32,672 nucleotides of DNA from Pseudomonadales bacterium. GTDB lineage: Bacteria > Pseudomonadota > Gammaproteobacteria > Pseudomonadales > Pseudohongiellaceae. The stretch covers positions 1-32,672 of the forward strand of contig JALREE010000308.1 in assembly GCA_023256835.1 (NCBI GenBank), written 5' to 3'. The first letter of the stretch is position 1. Every line of letters starts with the position of its first letter. Under the pieces are notes generated by a model. That model was not told where the DNA came from, did not search any database, and saw only the letters and a program-made list of their open reading frames with translations. The translations under genes and the position numbers were made by a program. Positions 25,399-32,672 of the stretch are shown piece after piece.

Positions 25399-25444
25399 AC
25401 CGCAGTATCTGATTACTCTCACAGACGTTGTAGTGACGTTTCTT

Positions 25445-25478
25445 GGGGAGGGCTCGCGAGGGCCTTCCCATTTTTTTT
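25445..25478 (+). terminator. Intrinsic terminator after ggt
   Basis: GGGGAGGgctcgcgagggCCTTCCC followed by A and eight T residues. Confidence 0.75.
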
Positions 25479-25587
25479 GCCGCTTTTTCTGGCCAGCACC
25501 GGCCATTCGCGTAGAATGCCGGGCAATTCGTTTTCCTCTGCCTGTGCCGGTCACGGGCGCCAGTCTCTCGAGGACAGTCTCCCCTTC

Positions 25588-26082
25588 ATGAAGACGCTGT
25601 ATCTGCTGCGGCACGCCAAATCGAGCTGGGCTGCGCCCGAGCAAAAGGATTACGACAGACCCCTCGATGAGCGCGGTCTCGCGGAAGCGCCGGAAATGGC
25701 AGCCCGCCTGATTGCGCGCGGCGAGATTCCGGACTTGGTGGTCAGCAGCCCTGCGCTGCGTGCGCTCAGCACTGCGCGCATCGTCTGCGAGAAACTGGGC
25801 AAACCCGTTGCGGGCATCATCGAGAATCGCCAGATCTATCTCGCTGGCAGCCCGAAGCTGCAGCAGCTGGTCAGTCTGTTCGACGAAGCGGCCGCCAGTG
25901 CCATGCTCGTTGCACACAACCCTGCGCTTACGGATCTCGCCAATGATCTGGCCCACGCAGGCATCGACAATATCCCCACCTGCGGGCTGGTCACTCTGGA
26001 GTTGCCCATCGAGCACTGGGCCGAGTTGCTGCCCGGCATCGGCCGCTTGCGCAGTTTCGAGTATCCGAACACGACCGATTGA
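25588..26082 (+). CDS. sixA: Phosphohistidine phosphatase SixA family
   Basis: MKTLYLLRHAKSSWA RHG motif; DERGLAEAPEMAARL; LVAHNPALTDLANDL. Confidence 0.88.
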   Translation: MKTLYLLRHAKSSWAAPEQKDYDRPLDERGLAEAPEMAARLIARGEIPDLVVSSPALRALSTARIVCEKLGKPVAGIIENRQIYLAGSPKLQQLVSLFDEAAASAMLVAHNPALTDLANDLAHAGIDNIPTCGLVTLELPIEHWAELLPGIGRLRSFEYPNTTD

Positions 26083-26098
26083 CTGGAGCAGGACTGCC

Positions 26099-27070
26099 AT
26101 GAAGACACTGTGCGCCGCGCTTGTTTCACTGTTCGTTCTGACAACCTGCACGTCGGGGGTGTCGATGTCTGCCCCCGGCCCGCGCTGGCAATCGCCCTTG
26201 CTGACCGAGCATCCGCTGGTCGGTCGTGTCTGGGATGTGCAGGCGCAAGCGTTCATCAGCGAGGACGCGCTGCTGCAGGCCCTGCGCGCGGCGGACATCG
26301 CGATCCTGGGCGAGAAGCATGACAACCCCGATCACCACACCATACAGCGCCGCCTCCTCGCGTCGCTGACCGCCACCCAATCGCTTGCCTCCGTCAGCTT
26401 CGAGATGCTGGACTCTAGCCAGCAGCCTGCGCTGGACAGTCTTGGCGACGTCGACCTGCATTCGGACGAGACGGTACGCACACATCTGCGCTGGGATGAC
26501 GATGGCTGGGACTGGTCGCTTTACGGTGCGCTCGTGCTGGATGTCGCTCGCACAAGCATTGCGCTGCGAGCGGCCAACATCAGCATGGACGAGATGCGGG
26601 CGGTGTACGCCGAACCGTTGGAGTCTGCCATCGAAGAGGCCCTCGGAGAGGCACAACGGGAGCGACTGCACGTCGAGATCGACGAGAGCCATTGCGGCAT
26701 GCTGCCGCAGAGCCAGTTCCCCGCCATGGTGCGGGTGCAGCAGGCGCGTGATGCCGCCATGGCCGCCAGCCTCGGCAGCGAGGCAGACGGCGTGAAGGTG
26801 CTCATCGCCGGCAATTTCCACGCGCGCCACGATCTCGGTGTCAGCAATTATCTTCCGGACACGGCTGGTCCCGTGCTGAGTCTGGGAATACTGGAAGTCA
26901 ATGCCGAGTGGACCGATCCCCGGCAGTACGTACAGGAATTCGTCGAGGTGCTGCCCCATGATTTCCTGTGGTTCACCCCTGCCGTGTCTGCCGAGGATTA
27001 TTGCGCATCGCTGCGCGAAGGGCGGGAGCAGACGGCCTTCAATGCGTCAGGGAATAGATCAGGTAATTGA
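26099..27070 (+). CDS. ChaN-like lipoprotein (haem-binding uptake/Tiki-type fold)
   Basis: Lipoprotein-like leader (VLTTCTSG); IAILGEKHDNPDHHTIQRRLL; VLIAGNFHARHDLGVSNYL. Confidence 0.8.
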   Translation: MKTLCAALVSLFVLTTCTSGVSMSAPGPRWQSPLLTEHPLVGRVWDVQAQAFISEDALLQALRAADIAILGEKHDNPDHHTIQRRLLASLTATQSLASVSFEMLDSSQQPALDSLGDVDLHSDETVRTHLRWDDDGWDWSLYGALVLDVARTSIALRAANISMDEMRAVYAEPLESAIEEALGEAQRERLHVEIDESHCGMLPQSQFPAMVRVQQARDAAMAASLGSEADGVKVLIAGNFHARHDLGVSNYLPDTAGPVLSLGILEVNAEWTDPRQYVQEFVEVLPHDFLWFTPAVSAEDYCASLREGREQTAFNASGNRSGN

Positions 27071-27836
27071 TGCCCAGCTGATAGGCGAGGTTGGCATAGC
27101 GCGTCGGATAGCTCGGATCATAGGTGTGCTCCCAGCCGTCCCCCATGTCTGAATTCCAGTTGATCAGCACCATCACCCGGCCTGCATCGTCCAAGATGGC
27201 GTGGTTGGTGGCCCGGTCGACATCCTGTTCCGGGTAGTTGTCGGGGTTGCCGATCACCGGAATCATCTGCGGGCCGTCGATGTCGTAATAGCTGCGGAAG
27301 ATCTCGTGATCCGGCGGCAGTTCGACGATCGGTCTGTCCGGAAACACCTCGGCGAAGGCGCGGTGAAAATTGTCCCACTGCCGTGTGCCCCAGAAATCAT
27401 CGATCAACAGAAAACCACCGCGCAGCAGGTATTCGCGCATGTTCTCCTGCTCTGCCGGCGAGAAGAACGGCCCGCCGTTGCGGCCCATCTCCAGCGCATA
27501 CAGGAACGGGTAGTCGAAAATCTCCTCATCCTCGAAGCGCAGCACGATCGGTTCGCTCATGACGCGCACGTTCGTCAGGCGCGAGACACCCCGCAGGAAA
27601 TTGGCATCGGCGCTGGGGAAATCGGTGCGCCATGTGCCGGAACGAAAACCATCGGCGTAGAAGTTCTCGTACTGCAGACGCACGAAGGCGAATTCGCCTG
27701 CCGTGTCATGGGTTTCGAGCACGAAGGGGTCGATGAGCGGCTGAGCCTGGGACGCCGCAGCGCCCAGGCTCAGGGCCAGGCTTGTCAGCGTAGCCAGCAC
27801 GCGAAAAGGGGAATGGCGGGGGCCGATGACTGACAT
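27039..27836 (-). CDS. DUF4159 domain exported protein
   Basis: Signal peptide; FAFVRLQYEN, WRTDFPSADANFLRGVSRLTN, LRGGFLLIDDFWGTRQWDNF, RPIVELPPDHEIFRSYYDI. Confidence 0.82.
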   Translation of the reverse strand: MSVIGPRHSPFRVLATLTSLALSLGAAASQAQPLIDPFVLETHDTAGEFAFVRLQYENFYADGFRSGTWRTDFPSADANFLRGVSRLTNVRVMSEPIVLRFEDEEIFDYPFLYALEMGRNGGPFFSPAEQENMREYLLRGGFLLIDDFWGTRQWDNFHRAFAEVFPDRPIVELPPDHEIFRSYYDIDGPQMIPVIGNPDNYPEQDVDRATNHAILDDAGRVMVLINWNSDMGDGWEHTYDPSYPTRYANLAYQLGINYLIYSLTH

Positions 27837-28046
27837 GGGGAACTCCGCGGGCATTGCTCGATGCCCGTAAGCTACCGTGCAGGCAGGGGCTTGGCAAGGC
27901 GATCCGGCCTCGCGCGTGGGCGAGGCTCTGCTCGCTGGACCTGTCAGGCAATCGTCTGGCCGGACCTGCTCTCGCGCAAGATTGACAACACTGCGGCATG
28001 ACGACAACATGCTGCTCTGCCGCCCGGACAGGGCAAGGAGGCTACC

Positions 28047-28490
28047 GTGGCACATTCCCCGAAACGCAAGCTCTTCCTCGATCTCGTGCTCTCTCTTTTC
28101 CGCCTGAACGGCTTGCTCGTCTCTGAAGGCGATCGCATGGCCGAAGCGCTGGGCCTGACCAGTGCGCGCTGGAAAGTCATCGGCGTGGTCGCCCTCGCGC
28201 ATTCCGGCATGACGGTACCGGGCATCGCGCGCGTGCTGGGGCAGTCCCGGCAGGCTGTCCAGCGCATCTGTGATGTCATGGAACGCGACGGACTGCTGCG
28301 CTATCAAGCGAATCCCGATCACAAGCGCTCGGTACTGGTCTGTCTGACCGATGCGGGTCAGGAGGCCTACACGGCCCTGCGCAGTGTGCAGGACCCGTGG
28401 GCCATCGAGAATACCGACGACGTCCCAGTGGAGGAGCTGGAAACCTCCCTGCAACTGGTGCGCCGGCTGATCCACAAGTTTGAACACTGA
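28047..28490 (+). CDS. MarR family transcriptional regulator (GTG start)
   Basis: wHTH: LTSARWKVIGVVALAHSGMTVPGIARVLGQSRQAVQRICDVMERDGLLRYQANPDHKRSVLVCLTDAG. Confidence 0.85.
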   Translation: MAHSPKRKLFLDLVLSLFRLNGLLVSEGDRMAEALGLTSARWKVIGVVALAHSGMTVPGIARVLGQSRQAVQRICDVMERDGLLRYQANPDHKRSVLVCLTDAGQEAYTALRSVQDPWAIENTDDVPVEELETSLQLVRRLIHKFEH

Positions 28491-28535
28491 GTGTCATCGC
28501 AATTCCCCTGCACGCGACCTCCTGGAGGCTACCCC

Positions 28536-30143
28536 GTGGAACGATCAGAATGGCTCGCCCGCCTGCCTCGCCAGCTCTACACCGCGGCTCAGGTACGGGC
28601 GCTCGATCAACAGGCCATCACGGAATTCGGCATTCCTGGCTTAGAACTGATGTCGCGTGCGGCGGCATCAGTGCTTGGCCATGTGCGGCAACGCTGGCCG
28701 CAGGTGCGCCGGCTCCTGGTGTTTGCCGGCACTGGCAACAACGCGGGTGATGGCTATCTGCTGGCTGCTCTGGCGCATGAGCAGGGCTTGCGTGTCCAGG
28801 TGCTGGAGGCAGGCGACCCGGCGCGGCTGAGGGCGGATGCAGGCCGGGCGCGGACGCGGGCGCTGGATGCCGAGGTTCCCCTGTTGCCACTGGATTCCCC
28901 GGAGGGACGGCAGGCCTGCGAGCCAGTGGCGCAGACCGTGGTGATCGATGCCTTGCTGGGCATGGGACTGACGGGCCCGGTGCGACCGGCACTGCGGCAG
29001 GCGATCGCCGTGCTCAATGCGCTGGACGCCCCCGTGGTGGCTGTCGATATCCCGTCCGGGCTGTGTGCGGACACCGGTGTCGTGCAGGGTGTCGCAGTGC
29101 GGGCCACGCTGACCGTGTGTTGCATCGCGCTCAAGCAGGGCTTGTTGACAGCACAGGGGCCCGATCATGCGGGCGAACTCGTCGTTGACGACCTGGGTCT
29201 GCCCCAGGCCCTGTGGCGCGGAGCCGTCGGCTCGACGCCTGCAGTGCGCCGGGTCGACATTCACTCGGTGGCCGGCCTTCTCGAGGCGCGGCCATTGAAT
29301 GCCCACAAGGGGCAGGCCGGCCAGGTGCTGGTGATCGGTGGCGAAACAGGCATGGGCGGCGCGGCCTTGCTGGCAGCCGAGGCGGCGGGACGCGCGGGAG
29401 CTGGCCTTGTTCGCCTGCTGACGCGTCAGGCGCATGTGCCGGCCGTGCTGGCCCGGCGTCCGGAAATCATGGTGCAGGCGATGGAGTCGGTGGAGGCTGG
29501 CGATGGCCCGGCCTTGCACGCCCTGGTGCGCGATGCGACGGTGATCGTCATCGGTCCGGGACTGGGCCGTGGGCCGCGTGCCCGCCAGCTCTTGCGTGAT
29601 GTGCTGGGCATGGCGAGTCCCGAGCAGGCCATGGTGCTCGATGCCGATGCTCTCAACCTGCTGGCCGAAGCCTGGCAGGAGCGCGCAGACACAGCGCCGG
29701 CCGGCGTGCCGCCGCATGGAGTGCGCCGGCGCGAGTGGGTGCTCACGCCGCACCCCGGGGAGGCGGCGCGCCTGCTGGGATGCACAAGCGCCGACATCCA
29801 GGCAGATCGCTTCGCGGCCGTGCGACAACTGCAGTCCCGCTGGGGCGGGGTGGTGCTGCTCAAGGGCCTGGGCAGTCTTATTTGTCACGAGGCAGAGGGG
29901 GTGCAGCAGGTCTCTCTGTGCACTGAAGGCAATCCCGGCATGGCCTCCGGGGGCATGGGCGATGTGCTGGCAGGCCTCACTGGCGCGCTGCTGGCACAGG
30001 GCCTGCCAGCAGCGCGCGCCCTGACCCTGGCCGTCTGCGTGCACGGCGAAGCTGCTGATCTCGCGGCCCGCGCCGATGGTGAGCGCGGTCTGCTCGCCAG
30101 CGACCTGCTGCCGCATGTCCGGCACTTGCTCAATCGACACTGA
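28536..30143 (+). CDS. nnr: Bifunctional NAD(P)H-hydrate epimerase / ADP-dependent dehydratase
   Basis: Epimerase domain FAGTGNNAGDGYLLAALA; kinase-like domain HKGQAGQVLVIGGETGMGGAALLAAEAA, LTPHPGEAARLLG, GNPGMASGGMGDVLAG. Start chosen at GTG 28536 after ctggaggc. Confidence 0.92.
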   Translation: MERSEWLARLPRQLYTAAQVRALDQQAITEFGIPGLELMSRAAASVLGHVRQRWPQVRRLLVFAGTGNNAGDGYLLAALAHEQGLRVQVLEAGDPARLRADAGRARTRALDAEVPLLPLDSPEGRQACEPVAQTVVIDALLGMGLTGPVRPALRQAIAVLNALDAPVVAVDIPSGLCADTGVVQGVAVRATLTVCCIALKQGLLTAQGPDHAGELVVDDLGLPQALWRGAVGSTPAVRRVDIHSVAGLLEARPLNAHKGQAGQVLVIGGETGMGGAALLAAEAAGRAGAGLVRLLTRQAHVPAVLARRPEIMVQAMESVEAGDGPALHALVRDATVIVIGPGLGRGPRARQLLRDVLGMASPEQAMVLDADALNLLAEAWQERADTAPAGVPPHGVRRREWVLTPHPGEAARLLGCTSADIQADRFAAVRQLQSRWGGVVLLKGLGSLICHEAEGVQQVSLCTEGNPGMASGGMGDVLAGLTGALLAQGLPAARALTLAVCVHGEAADLAARADGERGLLASDLLPHVRHLLNRH

Positions 30144-30152
30144 GGAGGCGCC

Positions 30153-30692
30153 ATGAACTCATCGACATGCTATCTGCCTGACGACGACGCCACCGTGGCG
30201 ATGGGGCAGTTGCTTGCCAGAGTCACGAGCGACGGGGAGTCGGACCCTGCCAGAAGACGCTGTCTGGGCGGTCGCCTGTTTCTTTGCGGCGACCTTGGCG
30301 CGGGCAAGACGACCCTCACGCGGGGTTTGCTGCGCGGCTACGGGCACAAGGGAAGCGTGAAGAGCCCGACCTATACACTGGTGGAACCCTATGAAGACAC
30401 AAGGTATTCCATCTATCACTTCGACCTTTATCGCATGAATACTCCGGAAGAAGTTGAATTTCTTGGTGTTTCAGAATATTTTGAAGAGACTAATCTCTGC
30501 GTGGTGGAGTGGGCCGAGAAAGGCAAGGGGTTCTTGCCCCCGCCAGACCTTGAAATCACGCTGGAAAACGAGGGTTCGGGCCGTCGCATTCACTGGCAGG
30601 CTTGCTCCCCCAGGGGGCTCGCCATGGCGACGAGACTCGATGAATTGACTGCAGACTGGAACACGCACGCAGATGCCCAAGACTACCACTGA
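30153..30692 (+). CDS. tsaE: tRNA t6A biosynthesis ATPase TsaE
   Basis: Walker A GDLGAGKTTLTRGLL; VKSPTYTLVEPYE; IYHFDLYRMNTPEEVEFLG; VVEWAEKG. Confidence 0.93.
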   Translation: MNSSTCYLPDDDATVAMGQLLARVTSDGESDPARRRCLGGRLFLCGDLGAGKTTLTRGLLRGYGHKGSVKSPTYTLVEPYEDTRYSIYHFDLYRMNTPEEVEFLGVSEYFEETNLCVVEWAEKGKGFLPPPDLEITLENEGSGRRIHWQACSPRGLAMATRLDELTADWNTHADAQDYH

Positions 30693-32262
30693 CACTTTCC
30701 TGCTCGCTCTCAAGCGCTCTGTCGCGGCTCGCCTGCTGATCGTTCTTGCGGCGCTTTGCAGTCTGCCTGGGTCTGCCTTGGCGGGCGATGTGCAGGATGT
30801 CCGGTTGTGGAGTGCGCCCGACCACACCCGCGTGGTGCTGGACATGGACAAGCTGGCGCAGTACAGCGTTTTTGCCCTAGAGAATCCCGACCGTATCGTG
30901 ATCGACATTCGCGATGCCAGCCTGAGTGCCAGCCTGAGCGCCGTGGACTTCAAGGACAGCCCTGTCACCGGTATTCGCAGTGCGGTGCGCAATGACACCG
31001 ATATCCGAATCGTGCTGGACCTGGCGCGCACGGTGAACCCGACCAGCTTCACGCTGGAGGCCAATGCCGAGCACAAGAACCGCCTGGTGGTCGACCTCTA
31101 CGAGGCTGGACAGACGCCGGCTGTGGCGCAGACGGTTGAGGCGCCGGTAGAGCGTCCGGCGCAGCGCGACATCATCGTTGCCATCGACGCCGGGCATGGG
31201 GGAGAGGATCCGGGTGCGCTGGCCCATGACCGCAAGATTCGTGAGAAGGATGTGGCGCTGGCCATTTCCCGCGCGCTGTTCGAACGACTGCAGACCGTGC
31301 CGGGCTTCGAGCCGGTCATGGTGCGTGACGGTGATTATTCCGTGCAGTTGCAGAGGCGGCCCCAGATTGCCCGGCAGCAGCGTGCCGACATCTTCCTGTC
31401 GATCCATGCCGACTCCTACAGCACCTCCCGTGCCGAAGGCGTCACCATCTATGCCTTGTCCGAGAAGATTGCCGTGGACGAGAACTCCAGGCGTGTCGCG
31501 GAAAAGGAGAACAGCGCTGATCTGCTGGGCGGCGTGGCGGGCGATACCAGTCTGCGCAACATCGAGGATGATCTGGCCCGCACCCTGCTGGATCTGTCCA
31601 TGGCCTGGAGCATCGAACAGAGCATCACGGCCGGCGATCACATCCTGAACTCGCTCAAGGGCGTGGCGACGCTGCGACGGGACAGGACGCAGCAGGGCAA
31701 TCTCTGGGTTCTGCGTTCCCCCGACATTCCTTCGCTGCTGATCGAGACAGGCTATCTCTCCAATCCTGAGGAGGCGCGCAAGCTCAATTCCGCCAGCTAT
31801 CAGCGGCGGCTTGCTGACGGCATCGTTCAGGGCGTGGTGCGCTACTTTGCCTCCAATCCGCCGGAAGACACCTTGCTTGCGTATCAAAAGGCCAACAACA
31901 TTCAGCCCGACTTCGGTCGCAGTGTGGCCTCGGGCAGCAGCGGCAGCCTCGGCGGCACCCATGTCGTGGCCCGTGGTGACAGTCTTTCCGTCATTGCGCA
32001 GCGCAACGGCATCAGCACGCGGGAGCTGCGCGAGTACAACAATCTGCGCAACGATGTCATCCATGTCGGGCAGGAATTGCGCATTCCCGGCGGCTTCAGC
32101 CTGCCGGACATCGTCGAGGTGCAGCACAAGGCCGAGCGGGGTGATACGCTGTCGGGCATTGCGGCGCGCTACCGAGTCAGTCTGTCCAGCCTGCGCGCCG
32201 CCAACGATCTGCGCAACGATGTCATTCACGTGGGGCAGGTTCTGACCATTCCCGCTCCCTGA
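30673..32262 (+). CDS. amiB: N-acetylmuramoyl-L-alanine amidase (AMIN + Amidase_3 + two LysM)
   Basis: AMIN domain (VRLWSAPDHTRVVLDMD), IVAIDAGHGGEDPGA, FLSIHADSYS, LLIETGYLSNPEEA, two LysM repeats (ARGDSLSVIAQRNGIS.. and ERGDTLSGIAARYRVS..). Confidence 0.93.
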   Translation: MPKTTTDTFLLALKRSVAARLLIVLAALCSLPGSALAGDVQDVRLWSAPDHTRVVLDMDKLAQYSVFALENPDRIVIDIRDASLSASLSAVDFKDSPVTGIRSAVRNDTDIRIVLDLARTVNPTSFTLEANAEHKNRLVVDLYEAGQTPAVAQTVEAPVERPAQRDIIVAIDAGHGGEDPGALAHDRKIREKDVALAISRALFERLQTVPGFEPVMVRDGDYSVQLQRRPQIARQQRADIFLSIHADSYSTSRAEGVTIYALSEKIAVDENSRRVAEKENSADLLGGVAGDTSLRNIEDDLARTLLDLSMAWSIEQSITAGDHILNSLKGVATLRRDRTQQGNLWVLRSPDIPSLLIETGYLSNPEEARKLNSASYQRRLADGIVQGVVRYFASNPPEDTLLAYQKANNIQPDFGRSVASGSSGSLGGTHVVARGDSLSVIAQRNGISTRELREYNNLRNDVIHVGQELRIPGGFSLPDIVEVQHKAERGDTLSGIAARYRVSLSSLRAANDLRNDVIHVGQVLTIPAP

Positions 32263-32286
32263 GCGGACACTGTATCTGCGTGCCCC

Positions 32287-32672
32287 ATGAAACGAATCGC
32301 CCTTCTCAGCCAGCGCCTGGCCAATCAGATCGCCGCCGGCGAAGTCGTCGAACGCCCCGCCTCCGTGGTCAAGGAATTGCTGGAGAACTGCCTGGATGCC
32401 GGCGCGGATCGCGTCGAGATCGATCTGGAGCAAGGCGGCATGCGTCTGATCCGCATCCGCGACAATGGTTCGGGCATCGACAAGGAGGACCTCGGGCTGG
32501 CGCTCAGCCGCCACGCCACCAGCAAGATCGCGAATCTGGACGATCTGGAGAACATCGCCAGTCTTGGATTTCGTGGCGAGGCCCTGGCCAGCATCTGTTC
32601 TGTCTCGCGCCTGGAACTGGTCTCCCGGGCCCGCGATGCACAGGACGATAACGCCTGGCGCGTCGAGGCGCA
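32287..32672 (+). CDS. mutL: DNA mismatch repair protein MutL, 3'-truncated by window edge
   Basis: Not in the ORF list because it runs off the window: [45 protein letters not shown]...[13 protein letters not shown]...[12 protein letters not shown]. Confidence 0.96.
   Translation, partial: MKRIALLSQRLANQIAAGEVVERPASVVKELLENCLDAGADRVEIDLEQGGMRLIRIRDNGSGIDKEDLGLALSRHATSKIANLDDLENIASLGFRGEALASICSVSRLELVSRARDAQDDNAWRVEA

Noticed and set aside
23923-26325. Very long minus-strand ORF (800 aa) antisense to ggt/sixA
   Set aside because: Spans three well-supported plus-strand genes and a terminator; His/Arg/Gly-rich shadow translation.
28668-30140. 490-aa minus-strand ORF antisense to nnr
   Set aside because: Shadow ORF over a conserved nnr gene.
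1-32672. CRISPR arrays, tRNA/rRNA genes, transposases, phage genes
   Set aside because: No spaced direct-repeat arrays, no tRNA-like cloverleaf noticed, no integrase or transposase motifs in the ORFs read.

Overview
The window looks like a gammaproteobacterial chromosome segment (high GC, dense genes). It begins inside the 3' end of a ferredoxin--NADP reductase gene and ends inside the 5' end of mutL. In order it carries: fpr (partial); a redoxin protein; an MMPL/RND exporter with a ClpP-like protease; a small exported protein; NnrU; oxyR; an exported redoxin/cytochrome c/PHM-like copper monooxygenase/EF-hand fusion; an IorAB-type molybdenum hydroxylase; a lipoprotein; a membrane-anchored FMN glutamate-synthase-like protein; and a DUF481 protein. 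Next comes what looks like an extracytoplasmic amine/amino-acid oxidation locus: two exported RidA paralogs, a di-heme cytochrome c and a TonB-dependent receptor on the minus strand, a ToxR/CadC-like regulator, then a Tat-type flavin amine oxidase and gamma-glutamyltransferase on the plus strand. It ends with sixA, a ChaN-like lipoprotein, a DUF4159 protein, a MarR regulator, nnr, tsaE, an amiB-like amidase and mutL. Two signals stand out. (1) A putative, unannotated ~80-nt OxyS-like sRNA is divergent from oxyR, with a good -10 box, an adjacent OxyR-type operator, a 5' stem and an intrinsic terminator. (2) A 33-nt element, 29/33 identical between copies, sits upstream of both the TonB receptor and the amine oxidase. 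It flanks the regulator gene and suggests that the two divergent arms form one regulon for periplasmic amine oxidation with RidA imine detoxification. All functional assignments come from reading motifs by eye; no database search was run.
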